DNA of 64,000 nt from DASXMT01 sp963803065 (GTDB lineage: Bacteria > Actinomycetota > Acidimicrobiia > Acidimicrobiales > RAAP-2), in contig CAWDKW010000013.1 in assembly GCA_963803065.1 (NCBI GenBank), positions 124,001-188,000 on the forward strand. The letters are read 5' to 3'. Shown here in pieces: positions 26,024-34,341 of this stretch. Positions within the stretch are counted from its first letter, which is position 1; every line of letters begins with the position of its first letter. A model generated the notes under the pieces. It did no database searches, was not told the DNA's origin, and saw only the letters and a program-made list of their open reading frames with translations. Position numbers and translations under genes: made by a program.

Positions 26024-27637
26024 TCACCGCTTCATGTAGATGCCGGCCAGGTTCGACCGGCACTGCCCGATCGGTGCGACGACCTTCCCCCCGACCTTCT
26101 GCTTGTTGTAGGCGATGATCGACGGCATGAAGACCAGCGGCACGACCAGCCCCTGGGAAAGGACGGTCTTGTCGATCTGCTGCATCAGCGGCCCCTGCAC
26201 CGTCGGGCTGAGCGACGAGTTGGACTGCTGGATGAGCGGCGTCAGCGCGGGGTTGACCGAGCCGAGGTGCTGGGCCGGGAAGCCGGACGGCTCGAACAGC
26301 GCCTCGAAGCTGTTCGACAGGTCGGGCCCGTTGGTGAGCAGCTCGCTCAGCACGGCGTCACCCTGGCCCTTGATGTAGACGTCGGTCAGGAAGTCGGCAC
26401 CAGGGATCTGCTGGATGGTGGCCTTGAACCCGGCCACCGACAGCTCCTGCTGCAGCAGGGCCGAGGCCCGCTGGAAGGTGGCGTCGCCAGCCGGGATGAC
26501 GAGGTTGAACGACACGCCGTTCTTGTACCCGGCCGCCTTCAGGAGGGCCTTGGACTTCGCCGGGTTGTAGGAGTCCGAGGTGCCGAGCGACTTGCTGTAG
26601 CCCGGGGACCACTTTGGGACCGGCTGGTAGGCCGGCTCGCCCAGCCCGTTGAACACGACCTTGTTGAGGGCGTTGCGGTCGACGGCATACTCGAGGGCCA
26701 CCCTGACGTTGGTCTTGGCGAAGGGCCCAGTGTTCTGGCGGAGCTCGATGGCCATGTTGTCGTAGGACTTGGTGATCGAGATCCCGATATTGGAGTCAGC
26801 GGCCAGTTGCGGGTAGTTCTCCGGCTCGACCTGGATCATGTCGACGGCCCCCGAGGTGAGGGCGGTGGCTGCCTGCGGACCCTGGGTCAGCTGGGTGAAA
26901 TCCACCCCCCCCAGCGGGTAGGCAGCGGAGTTCCAGTACTTGGGGTTCTTGGTGAGAACGATCGATGAGCCCTGCTTGTAGCTCTTCAGGGTGTAGGGCC
27001 CGGCCCCGATGGGCTGGTTCGCCTCGGTCGAGATGTTGGCGGCGGGCATCACCATGCCATCGATGTAGGTCATGGCCCAGAGGAAGTCTCCGGCCGTCGG
27101 CTGGTTCAGGTTGACCACCAGCGTTTGGGCATCTGGCGTGGACATGGTGTCGATCGCCGTGAGGGAGGAGCGCAGGGGGCTGGTCTTGGTGTGGTTGAGG
27201 CTGGCCTCGACGTCTTGTGATGTCACGGGCGCGCCGTTCGAGAACACCATGCCCGGGCGAAGGTGGAAGGTAATGGTGGAGCTGTTGTTGCTGACCGTCC
27301 AGCTCTGGGCCACGCCGCCACTGATGGCAAAGTTCCCCGGCGCCGTCACCGACTGAAAGGTGTTCTGGGTGACGGTGTACGAGCAGTCGTTCAAACCGGT
27401 CGTGTCAAAGCTGTTGGAGAACTCGTTGTTGAGGTCGTACCCGTACTTGAGGACCCCGTTTGGGTTGATGTTGGACGGAGCGGCGCTGGCCGGTTCTGTC
27501 GTCGGTACGGTGAGCGCCGCCGGGGCGAAGACGGCGGCAGACGCACCAACGGCGACCAATCCTCGAGCACGTTGCCGTTGCCCCGGTCGCCGTCGACCAC
27601 CCGGTGTCTTCGTACGTACCCCCTGGTGCAGCCTCAT
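26024..27637 (-). CDS. ABC transporter substrate-binding protein, family 5
   Basis: 537 residues, extracellular solute-binding protein for peptides or similar ligands. An Arg-rich N-terminus with a hydrophobic stretch (GLVAVGASAAVFAPAALTV) and an ASAAP cleavage-type site form a signal peptide. No lipobox cysteine is visible, unusual for a Gram-positive binding protein. Family features: YTVTQNTFQSVT, ITFHLRPGMVFSNGAPVTSQ, GAGPYTLKSYKQGSSIVLTK and NVRVALEYAVDRNALNKVVF. ATG with AGGGGGG before it; TACAAT about 25 bases further upstream may be a -10. First gene of the transporter operon. Confidence 0.93.
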   Translation of the reverse strand: MRLHQGVRTKTPGGRRRPGQRQRARGLVAVGASAAVFAPAALTVPTTEPASAAPSNINPNGVLKYGYDLNNEFSNSFDTTGLNDCSYTVTQNTFQSVTAPGNFAISGGVAQSWTVSNNSSTITFHLRPGMVFSNGAPVTSQDVEASLNHTKTSPLRSSLTAIDTMSTPDAQTLVVNLNQPTAGDFLWAMTYIDGMVMPAANISTEANQPIGAGPYTLKSYKQGSSIVLTKNPKYWNSAAYPLGGVDFTQLTQGPQAATALTSGAVDMIQVEPENYPQLAADSNIGISITKSYDNMAIELRQNTGPFAKTNVRVALEYAVDRNALNKVVFNGLGEPAYQPVPKWSPGYSKSLGTSDSYNPAKSKALLKAAGYKNGVSFNLVIPAGDATFQRASALLQQELSVAGFKATIQQIPGADFLTDVYIKGQGDAVLSELLTNGPDLSNSFEALFEPSGFPAQHLGSVNPALTPLIQQSNSSLSPTVQGPLMQQIDKTVLSQGLVVPLVFMPSIIAYNKQKVGGKVVAPIGQCRSNLAGIYMKR

Positions 27638-27905
27638 GTGGTCCCCCCTGGATCGATTCTCGATTGTAAAACAAACTTTTCCATACCTGCACGGACCGTC
27701 GGATTTGGGTCGATCGGGTTGGATCGTCGAGGCAGGTCCTCGCCCTGAGTGGTGAAGCCGGCCATGTGGTCACGCAACGGGGAAATTCGGCTTCTGTCCT
27801 TGTGGCTCGCCCCTTATGGGTACAACGTGGACTCGAGCGGGTGATGCCATCTGCTCGCCACGCACTTCAGCACCGAGCTGAAACGCAGGTAAGACTCTTT
27901 GCCCT

Positions 27906-29240
27906 ATGAGCCGTCCGGATACCAAGTACGTGGCCGTCGGGGATGCTGACGTTGCCTACCAAGTCCTCGGAGAGGGACCCTCCGACCTACTCTTCTTCAA
28001 CGGACTTGGCAGCAACATCGAGATGGCGTGGGAGGACCCAGTCATTGCCGGATTCCTCAGGCGTCTGTCGTCGCTACGCCGCTTGATCTTTCTCGATCGA
28101 CGAGGCACAGGCGCATCTGACGGTGTGCCGGGTAGACCTTTACCAACGTGGGAGGAATGGACCGAAGACATCGAGAGCGTGCTCAACGCGGTCGGTTCCG
28201 AGCAGACATCCATTCTCGCGACAGTTGATGGTGGCCCGATCTCGATCCTCTACGCAGCTGCACATCCCGAACGGGTCGATTCCCTGGTTCTGTGCAATAC
28301 GACCGCCCGATATCTGATTGCTGACGACTATCCGATCGGTTTCGCACCTGAGGCGCTCGATTTCGTCATCGGGTTCCTCCGGGCCAGCTGGGGTACGCCG
28401 GAGTTCCTCTCGCTTGCTGGTTCAGCTGGGCCCGAAGACCCGGTTCGGGGCGATGCTCTCGGTCGACTCTTCCGGTCGTCGGTCACCCCGCGAACCGCGG
28501 CAGCACAGTACGACTACCTGCTTCGGAACCTCGATGTTCGCCCGGTGCTCCCGCTTATCGGGGTGCCCACCCTGGTCCTGAGCGCCGACAATCCAACCTT
28601 TCTGCCCATTGCCCATGGGCGATATGTGGCTGAGCACATTGAGGGATCCAAGTTCGTCGCGCTGCCGGGCGACGACATGTTGATCTTCAGCCAGGAGGAT
28701 GTGATATTCGACGAAGTAGCCGAGTTCTTGACCGGTACGAGACCAGTGAACGACATCGACCGAGTACTGGTCTCAATACTCTTCACAGACATAGTCGGAT
28801 CAACTGAACGTGCAGCCTCACTGGGTGATCAACGGTGGCGGTCCTTGTTGGATCGCCACGATCACATTGTCCGTGAACAGCTTCGGCTCTTCCGAGGTCG
28901 GGAGGTCAACACCACGGGAGACGGCTTCGTCGCTTCATTCGATGGTCCGGCTCGAGCCATCCGTTGCGGTCAGGCGACCATCGACGCCACCCGAGCCCTC
29001 GGTATCGAGCTTCGCATTGGTCTCCACACCGGTGAATGCGAGGTGAGAGGCGACGATCTGGGCGGCCTCGCCGTTCACATCGCCGCTCGTATCGGTTCGT
29101 TGGCCTCGCCGAGCGAGGTTCTTGTCTCGGGCACTGTCAAGGACCTCGTAATTGGCTCGGGCATTGAGTTCAATGAGCGGGGAGAGAATGAGCTGAAGGG
29201 GGTGCCGGGTAGCTGGAAGCTCTACTCGGTCTCTGGTTGA
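27906..29240 (+). CDS. Alpha/beta hydrolase-class III nucleotidyl cyclase fusion (LipJ/Rv1900c-like)
   Basis: 444 residues. Residues 1-278 are an alpha/beta-hydrolase fold, but the nucleophile elbow reads ILATVDGGP: the serine position is Val107, so esterase activity is unlikely. Residues 285-444 are a class III cyclase: metal aspartates Asp295 (ILFTDIVGST) and Asp339 (VNTTGDGF) and transition-state Arg395 are present. The base-selecting Lys is Asn335, and the transition-state Asn is His391 (AVHIAARI). I recall the same Asn/His pair in mycobacterial Rv1900c, which still has adenylyl cyclase activity. Soluble; the first domain may be a sensor. A cyclic-nucleotide-binding protein is encoded at 34342-34764. 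Confidence 0.9.
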   Translation: MSRPDTKYVAVGDADVAYQVLGEGPSDLLFFNGLGSNIEMAWEDPVIAGFLRRLSSLRRLIFLDRRGTGASDGVPGRPLPTWEEWTEDIESVLNAVGSEQTSILATVDGGPISILYAAAHPERVDSLVLCNTTARYLIADDYPIGFAPEALDFVIGFLRASWGTPEFLSLAGSAGPEDPVRGDALGRLFRSSVTPRTAAAQYDYLLRNLDVRPVLPLIGVPTLVLSADNPTFLPIAHGRYVAEHIEGSKFVALPGDDMLIFSQEDVIFDEVAEFLTGTRPVNDIDRVLVSILFTDIVGSTERAASLGDQRWRSLLDRHDHIVREQLRLFRGREVNTTGDGFVASFDGPARAIRCGQATIDATRALGIELRIGLHTGECEVRGDDLGGLAVHIAARIGSLASPSEVLVSGTVKDLVIGSGIEFNERGENELKGVPGSWKLYSVSG

Positions 29241-29530
29241 ACCGCCTCCACGCCCCCAAAGTCGAGGCCCGCATGCCTGGTGGCCCTGGCAGACCCAGAC
29301 CTTTGCTCCGGTTGCATCGACCCACCTCAGCGGCTTGGCCGCAATGGTCGGCCTGACGCCATATGAGCCCGTCAGCTCCTCCCCCGGGCTGTACGGGAGT
29401 GCAGGTCATGACTGCGCAGCTGCTCGGGTGGCGGATTGGGTGGCGGACGAGCAACTGTGAGCAACTGCACGCCGGGCGATCGAAGGTAGTGGGAAATCGG
29501 GTCAGAGTGGCTGACCTGGCAAGAAAAGCA
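29241..29530. other. Noncoding flank of the integrated element
   Basis: 290 bp between the cyclase stop and the tRNA-derived repeat. Contains short tandem repeats GAGCAACTG (29449-29457 and 29459-29467) and two GGGTGGCGGA copies just before them, but no gene or recognisable signal. Confidence 0.5.
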
Positions 29531-29599
29531 TCCTGACGAGGGAGGTTCGTGGAGAGCGGGCGACGGGAATCGAACCCGCGTTCTCAGCTTGGGAAGCTG
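29531..29599. repeat. Left attachment site: partial copy of tRNA-Gly
   Basis: Identical over 69 bp to 31374-31442; with one mismatch the match extends to 76 bp (29524-29599 and 31367-31442). It carries the T arm, anticodon arm and acceptor 3-prime strand in reverse orientation but no D arm, so it is not a functional tRNA. Confidence 0.9.
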
Positions 29600-29616
29600 C
29601 GCAACCTGGACGTTTA

Positions 29617-29703
29617 CGAACGACGGTGAACAGGTAAGCCCAGTTCAAGAGCATATCGAACGACAGCGAACGAACCCGACGGCGCGATAGACGCGCGATA
29701 GAC
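29617..29703. repeat. Direct repeats beside the left attachment site (possible integrase arm sites)
   Basis: CGAACGACGGTGAAC (29617-29631) and CGAACGACAGCGAAC (29657-29671) match at 13 of 15 positions, 40 bp apart. They are followed by a perfect tandem GCGCGATAGAC (29682-29692 and 29693-29703). Such repeats next to att cores are typical arm-type binding sites for integrase or excisionase. Confidence 0.5.
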
Positions 29704-29751
29704 CGGTAATCGCCGCCAAGTTCGTGGGGTCGTTCTGTGAACCGCACACAA

Positions 29752-30549
29752 CTAGTGCCGCTTGGTTCGATTATGGACGTCCGTTAGGAAGCAGGCTTTC
29801 CTCACTCCGGGGACAGGGTCACGTCCGAAGGTACTCGACTCACACGCGATTGGGCTTGGCTGTGGAGCGTCCAGGTAGACGTATACGCCATTGGCACCAT
29901 AGGCGACGTCGTTGATGCTCCAATTGAAACCACACTTTTCGTGTTCGGCCGAACAGAATTCTGAGCCATATGGACCACTTGGCAGCGGACCGAGGGTGAC
30001 GGGGACCGTGACAGCGTGATCACTAATAGCGGACTGCGTATCAGAGCCCCCCGAACAATTGAGGTTGCCGACGCTCGAGCACTGCCCCTCAAAGGTAGTA
30101 AAATAGATGTTAGGGCTGTTGGTTTGTTGCAAACGGACTTCCGTCCATAGCGACTGCTTGTTCGGTAGCACCACGTTGAGCTTGAACGTGCCGAATGACT
30201 TCAAATAGGCGCACTCGCTAAAGGGGCCGGCTCTGCCCGGTTCGGTGTTGAAACCCGAGTCCCACGTAGCCCTTAGGCATTTTGAGGAGTCCTCGCGGTC
30301 GACGAACTTGCTCGTCATCGTCGTCCCCTTCGGGAGGTCCATGGTCGCCGCGAACGTGACGGTGTACGACTTCGATTCGTTCGGCTTGGGATGAGAGGGT
30401 TTGCCGGACGATGGCGAGTTGATCGTTGGTCGAGTGCTGGCTGCTCCGGCCGACGTCATGAGGGCCGTAGGTGCGGCAACCAACATGCCCGTCGTCAGAG
30501 CCAGAATCGCAATTGCGTTCCGCAATACGGGTGGACGTCTATCACTCAT
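29752..30549 (-). CDS. Secreted protein of unknown function, carried by the element
   Basis: 265 residues from ATG 30549 behind GGGGGAG. The signal peptide (residues about 8-38, NAIAILALTTGMLVAAPTAL then SAGAAST) is clear. The mature part is cysteine-rich (about nine cysteines, e.g. SSKCLRATWDSGF, FEGQCSSVGNLNCSGG, FCSAEHEKCGFNW), suggesting disulfides outside the cell. I do not recognise the family. It is the only intact gene between the two att repeats, has lower GC than its neighbours and ends about 150 bp from the left repeat, so it is likely cargo of the element. Confidence 0.72.
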   Translation of the reverse strand: MSDRRPPVLRNAIAILALTTGMLVAAPTALMTSAGAASTRPTINSPSSGKPSHPKPNESKSYTVTFAATMDLPKGTTMTSKFVDREDSSKCLRATWDSGFNTEPGRAGPFSECAYLKSFGTFKLNVVLPNKQSLWTEVRLQQTNSPNIYFTTFEGQCSSVGNLNCSGGSDTQSAISDHAVTVPVTLGPLPSGPYGSEFCSAEHEKCGFNWSINDVAYGANGVYVYLDAPQPSPIACESSTFGRDPVPGVRKACFLTDVHNRTKRH

Positions 30550-30982
30550 TGTGGTCTCCCCCTCACAGCTAGCGGGGGTAACCATACACCCAACGTTAAG
30601 AGCTTGCTTGCACGCCATGCCCGAGATGTCCTTACCAAGGCCGCTCGACAATCAAGCCAGATCGGCAGGTTATGGATGGCAACGGAAGCAGCGTCGGTGT
30701 TCTCGCCAGTGAAGGTCGTCGCAAAACCTCTTGCTGGGACGACGAAACCCCGCCGGATCTGGTCCAGCGGGAGTCTCGCCTGACCCGTCGCTCGCCCAAC
30801 GGGCTACGGGTGAGAATACCTGAGGACCCTGAACGCTCCAAGGGAAGAGCCCTACCCGCGAGCACGGCGGCGAGACCAATGCTGGTGGGCAGGGCAGTAG
30901 CAAGCATACCGTGCGGACAGTGACCCATACCCGACGTATAGAGGCCGTTCCACTTCTTCCTGAACCACAAGGTTCCCTCTAA
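30550..30982. other. Element interior without a recognisable gene
   Basis: 433 bp between the secreted-protein gene and the integrase fragment. Short open frames on both strands (for example 30672-30923) show no family features. It may contain the promoter of the secreted-protein gene and decayed element sequence. Confidence 0.5.
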
Positions 30983-31357
30983 TGCTGCGTTACTAGTGTC
31001 ACTGGTGATAAGGGGGGACCGATTCGCACGGCAGCGTTCTACGCCGAGTGGCGACGAGCCTGTCAGGCAGCCGGCCTTCCTGACTCTGTGAAGCTCCACG
31101 ACCTGCTTCACACAGCAGGAACCCTCGCGGCGCACACGGGGGCGACGACGAAGGAGCTGATGTCGAGAATGGGCCATGCATCGCCGGCGGCGGCCCTCAG
31201 ATATCAGCACGCCGCCGAGCGTCGGGACGTGGCAATCGCGAACGGGTTGGACACTGCGATTAGTGGCGGCAAGTCTCGAAAGAGGGCCGCAATTCGGAAC
31301 CTGCAGCGCGATGCACGCGCGATCGGCGGCGATGCGGAATCAACTCAGAGAAGCTGA
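30983..31357 (+). pseudogene. C-terminal fragment of a tyrosine-type integrase
   Basis: The frame is open from 30983 (after a TAA) to 31357 with no start at the left end. It encodes the catalytic C-terminus of an actinophage or integrative-element integrase: GDKGGPIRTAAFYAEWRRAC, AAGLPDSVKLHDLLHTAGTL, ATTKELMSRMGHASPAAAL and the nucleophile RYQHAAERRD. The HxxR motif reads HDLL, so the catalytic arginine is Leu. The box I arginine and the core-binding domain are missing. It points toward, and ends 17 bp before, the right attachment repeat, the normal place for an integrase. Inactive by two independent criteria. Confidence 0.85.
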
Positions 31358-31373
31358 ACCGGGCCAAAAAGCG

Positions 31374-31442
31374 TCCTGACGAGGGAGGTTCGTGGAGAGC
31401 GGGCGACGGGAATCGAACCCGCGTTCTCAGCTTGGGAAGCTG
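31374..31442. repeat. Right attachment site inside tRNA-Gly
   Basis: Second copy of the 69-bp direct repeat. It covers the 3-prime 45 nt of the intact tRNA-Gly gene (31398-31442) and 24 nt beyond its 3-prime end. Confidence 0.9.
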
Positions 31443-31468
31443 ATGTTCTGCCTCTGAACTACGCCCGC
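31398..31468 (-). tRNA. tRNA-Gly, anticodon CCC
   Basis: Reads on the reverse strand as a complete cloverleaf: acceptor GCGGGCG/CGCCCGC, D stem GTTC/GAAC, anticodon stem TCAGC/GCTGA with loop TTCCCAA (anticodon CCC), T loop TTCGATT, discriminator T, no encoded CCA. 71 nt. Its 3-prime half is duplicated at 29531-29599 by element integration. dcd starts 32 bp away, divergent. Confidence 0.93.
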
Positions 31469-31500
31469 AGGTGCGCGGCCACACTATCGTCTAGCGCGCA

Positions 31501-32067
31501 ATGGTTCTCTCCGACCGCTCCATTCGTGAAGCCCTCGACTCCGGGCGCATCGTCATCGACCCCCGGGACGACGACTGCATCCAGCCGTCGTCGGTCGATC
31601 TGCACGTCGACCGGTACTTCCGGCTGTTCCGGAACCACACCAGCCGGGTCATCGACGTGCGGGAGGACCAGGAGGATCTCACCGAACTGGTCGACATCGG
31701 TGAGGACCTGCCCCTCATCCTCCACCCCGGTGAGTTCGTCCTCGGATCCACCAGGGAAAAGGTCAAGCTGCCCGACGATCTGGTCGCCCGGCTCGAGGGG
31801 AAGTCGTCCCTGGGCCGATTGGGCCTACTCATCCACTCGACTGCCGGGTTCGTGGACGCCGGATGGGACGGCCACCTCACCCTGGAGCTCTCCAATGTGG
31901 CCAACCTGCCCATTACCGTTTACCCGCGTATGAAGATTGGGCAGATCAGCTTCCTGCAGATGACCACCCCGGCGGACCACCCGTACGGTTCCGCCGGTCT
32001 GAAGTCGAAGTACCAGGGCCAACGGGGCCCGACCCCCAGCAGGTATGCGGACAACTTCCGCCCCTGA
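31501..32067 (+). CDS. dcd: dCTP deaminase
   Basis: 188 residues. Deaminates dCTP on the way to dUMP/dTMP. SSVDLHVDRYFRLFRN, the P-loop-like LEGKSSLGRLGLLIHSTAGF, the catalytic Glu in DGHLTLELSNVANLPITVY and the C-terminal SKYQGQRGPTPSRY are all canonical. Some actinobacterial Dcd proteins also hydrolyse dUTP; the sequence alone does not decide. ATG 31501 has no ribosome-binding site, but TATCGT lies 10 bases upstream, so a leaderless message is plausible. Divergent from tRNA-Gly. Confidence 0.95.
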   Translation: MVLSDRSIREALDSGRIVIDPRDDDCIQPSSVDLHVDRYFRLFRNHTSRVIDVREDQEDLTELVDIGEDLPLILHPGEFVLGSTREKVKLPDDLVARLEGKSSLGRLGLLIHSTAGFVDAGWDGHLTLELSNVANLPITVYPRMKIGQISFLQMTTPADHPYGSAGLKSKYQGQRGPTPSRYADNFRP

Positions 32068-32133
32068 ATCTGCAGAGCCAACCGAAATACGCATCCAGGT
32101 CTCGAAGTAACCACCCAGGAGGAAGAGGAATCA

Positions 32134-34233
32134 GTGCCCGTCAGACTTGCCATCGGCCTCGGCGTGACCGCGATCGCGTTTGCCATCGCGGGCAGACGCC
32201 TCTTCTGGCTCTATCGGCTGATCTCCGTCGGGCAGCCTGCGCCCGACCGGTTCAAGAACATCCCCAAGCGGGTCAAGGCCGAGCTGGTCGAGGTGGGCGG
32301 TCAGAAGAAGCTCCTCCAATGGACGGTCCCCGGTGTCGCCCACGCCATGACCTTCTGGGGCTTCACCCTCCTCCTTTTCACCATCCTCGAGGCCTACGGC
32401 TGCCTCTTCCAGCGGGATTTCCACGTTCCCCTGATCGGCCACACTGCCGTGCTGGGCTTTCTCGAGGATTTCTTCGCCGTGGCCGTGCTGTTGGCCCTGA
32501 TCGTCTTCACCGTCATCCGGGTCAAGAACTCGCCCAAGCGGGAGAACCGCCGGTCCCGGTTCTTCGGATCCCACACCACCGCCGCCTGGCTGGTCCTCGC
32601 CATGATCGCCGTGGTCATCATCTCCCTGCTCGGCTACCGGGCCGCCCAGGTCAACACGGGCAACTTCCCCTACGGCTGGTGGGCCTTCGCCTCCCATGGC
32701 CTCGCCAACCTCTTGCGTCCGCTCGGCACCGGGGTCAACAGCGTCCTCGAGACGGTGCTGCTGCTCGTCAACGTCACCGTGATCACCGGCTTCCTGGTCT
32801 TCGTGGCCTACTCCAAGCACCTGCACATCTTCCTCGCCCCCATCAACGTGGCCACCTCCCGGCGCCCCCGGGCACTGGGCCCGCTGGCCTCGACTCCCGA
32901 CATGAGCATGGAGGACGTCGGCGACGAGGACGAGGTCGTCTTCGGAGCGGGCCGGATCGAGGACTTCTCCTGGAAGCAGCTCCTGGACATGGCCACCTGC
33001 ACGGAATGCGGCCGGTGCCAGTCCCAGTGCCCGGCCTGGAATACCGACAAGCCCCTCTCGCCCAAGCTCGTGATCATGGACCTGCGGGACAACCTGTTCG
33101 CCTCGGCCGACCGGATCATGAAGCAGAACCGCGCCGCCGGCCTCGAGGTCGAGAGCCTGGTCCCCTCGGTCATCGACCCCGACGTGCTGTGGTCGTGTAC
33201 CACCTGTGGTGCCTGCGTCGAGGAGTGTCCGGTCGACATCGAGCACATCGACACCATCGTCGACATGCGGCGCTACGAGGTCCTGATGGAATCCCGGTTC
33301 CCCAGCGAGGCCGGGCTCATGCTCCGCAACATCGAGAACCAGGGCGATCCATGGGGGCTGGGGGCGGCCAAGCGCACCGACTGGACCCAGAGCCTGGACT
33401 TCGAGGTCCCGGTGGTCACCGACACCATCCCCGACGATGTCGAGTACCTCTATTGGGTGGGCTGTGCCAGCGCTCTCGACGAGCGGGCCCGAAAGGGCGC
33501 GCAGGCGACGGCGCGCATGCTCCGGCGGGCCGGCGTCTCGTTCGCCATCCTCGGCCCGAAGGAGAGCTGCACCGGTGACCCGGCTCGCCGGCTCGGCAAC
33601 GAGTACCTGTTCCAGGAGCAGGCCAAGCTCAACATCGAGACGCTGCAGAACGCCGGGGCCAAGAAGGTCATTGCCAGCTGCCCGCACTGCTTCAACACGT
33701 TGTCCAACGAGTACCCGGCCCTGGGCGGGAACTTCGAGGTCATCCACCACTCACAGCTGTTGGAACACCTGGTCACGGCGGGCAAGCTCACCCCCGGCAA
33801 CGGCTACACCGGTACGGTGACCTACCACGACCCGTGCTACCTGGGCCGGCACAACCGGGTCTTCGACGAGCCCCGGACGGTCATCGGCGCCATCCCCGGG
33901 GCCAAGAACGTGGAGATGAAGCGCTGCCGCGAGAAGGGGTTCTGCTGCGGCGCCGGCGGGGCTCGCATGTGGCTCGAGGAGAACATCGGCAAGCGGATCA
34001 ACATGGAGCGCACCGAGGAGGCGTTGGGAACGGGCGCCGACGTCGTATCGACCGCCTGTCCCTATTGCATGATCATGCTCGACGACGCGGTGCGGGCCAA
34101 CCAGAAGGAAGACGACGTCCGGGTCCTCGATCTGTCCCAGCTGGTCGAGGAGTCGCTCGGTGAACCGGTACGTGTCGGTGCATCGGCACCGTCGACCGAG
34201 TCGGCCGGTGAATCAGAGGATGCAGCCGAGTAG
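32134..34233 (+). CDS. Membrane-bound iron-sulfur reductase, EtfD/Rv0338c-like
   Basis: 699 residues from GTG behind GAGGAAGAGG. The N-terminal part (to about 255) has several membrane helices with a heme-b-type arrangement (VAHAMTFWGFTLLL, FEDFF-like LEDFFAVAVLL). Two 4Fe-4S motifs follow: CTECGRCQSQCP and CTTCGACVEECP. The C-terminal half carries two heterodisulfide-reductase CCG domains (SCPHCFNTLSNEYP, HDPCYLGRHN, GFCCGAGGARMW, ACPYCMIMLDD). Mycobacterial Rv0338c (EtfD) passes electrons from the electron-transfer flavoprotein of fatty-acid oxidation to the quinone pool; this protein has the same layout. Etf genes are not in the window. Confidence 0.87.
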   Translation: MPVRLAIGLGVTAIAFAIAGRRLFWLYRLISVGQPAPDRFKNIPKRVKAELVEVGGQKKLLQWTVPGVAHAMTFWGFTLLLFTILEAYGCLFQRDFHVPLIGHTAVLGFLEDFFAVAVLLALIVFTVIRVKNSPKRENRRSRFFGSHTTAAWLVLAMIAVVIISLLGYRAAQVNTGNFPYGWWAFASHGLANLLRPLGTGVNSVLETVLLLVNVTVITGFLVFVAYSKHLHIFLAPINVATSRRPRALGPLASTPDMSMEDVGDEDEVVFGAGRIEDFSWKQLLDMATCTECGRCQSQCPAWNTDKPLSPKLVIMDLRDNLFASADRIMKQNRAAGLEVESLVPSVIDPDVLWSCTTCGACVEECPVDIEHIDTIVDMRRYEVLMESRFPSEAGLMLRNIENQGDPWGLGAAKRTDWTQSLDFEVPVVTDTIPDDVEYLYWVGCASALDERARKGAQATARMLRRAGVSFAILGPKESCTGDPARRLGNEYLFQEQAKLNIETLQNAGAKKVIASCPHCFNTLSNEYPALGGNFEVIHHSQLLEHLVTAGKLTPGNGYTGTVTYHDPCYLGRHNRVFDEPRTVIGAIPGAKNVEMKRCREKGFCCGAGGARMWLEENIGKRINMERTEEALGTGADVVSTACPYCMIMLDDAVRANQKEDDVRVLDLSQLVEESLGEPVRVGASAPSTESAGESEDAAE

Positions 34234-34341
34234 GGCGTGCGCCACAGGCCGGCCGGGCGCAGCTCTTGCTCGGGGGACGGCGCAGCCGGTCGGGCGGACC
34301 CGACTGGCCAAGAGACATGGTAGGCCGGAGAAACGGGCGCT

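Larger units (their letters stand above)
29531..31442. mobile_element. Relic of an element integrated in tRNA-Gly(CCC)
   Basis: A perfect 69-bp direct repeat (29531-29599 and 31374-31442) marks both ends. The right copy is inside an intact tRNA-Gly gene, while the left copy is only the 3-prime 45 nt of the tRNA plus 24 nt of flank. This is the attL/attR structure left by a tyrosine integrase using a tRNA 3-prime end, as in actinomycete integrative elements. The interior, about 1.8 kb of visibly lower GC, keeps a secreted-protein gene, repeats resembling arm sites and a truncated integrase. No replication or transfer genes remain, so this is a decayed or minimal element. Confidence 0.82.

Noticed and set aside
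29531..29599. A second tRNA-Gly gene
   Set aside because: Lacks the D arm and 5-prime acceptor strand; only the 3-prime 45 nt are present.
29502..29747. 81-codon minus-strand frame over the left att site
   Set aside because: It translates the tRNA-derived repeat; a classic false ORF.
30632..31210. 192-codon minus-strand frame
   Set aside because: Antisense to the integrase fragment with no recognisable domain.
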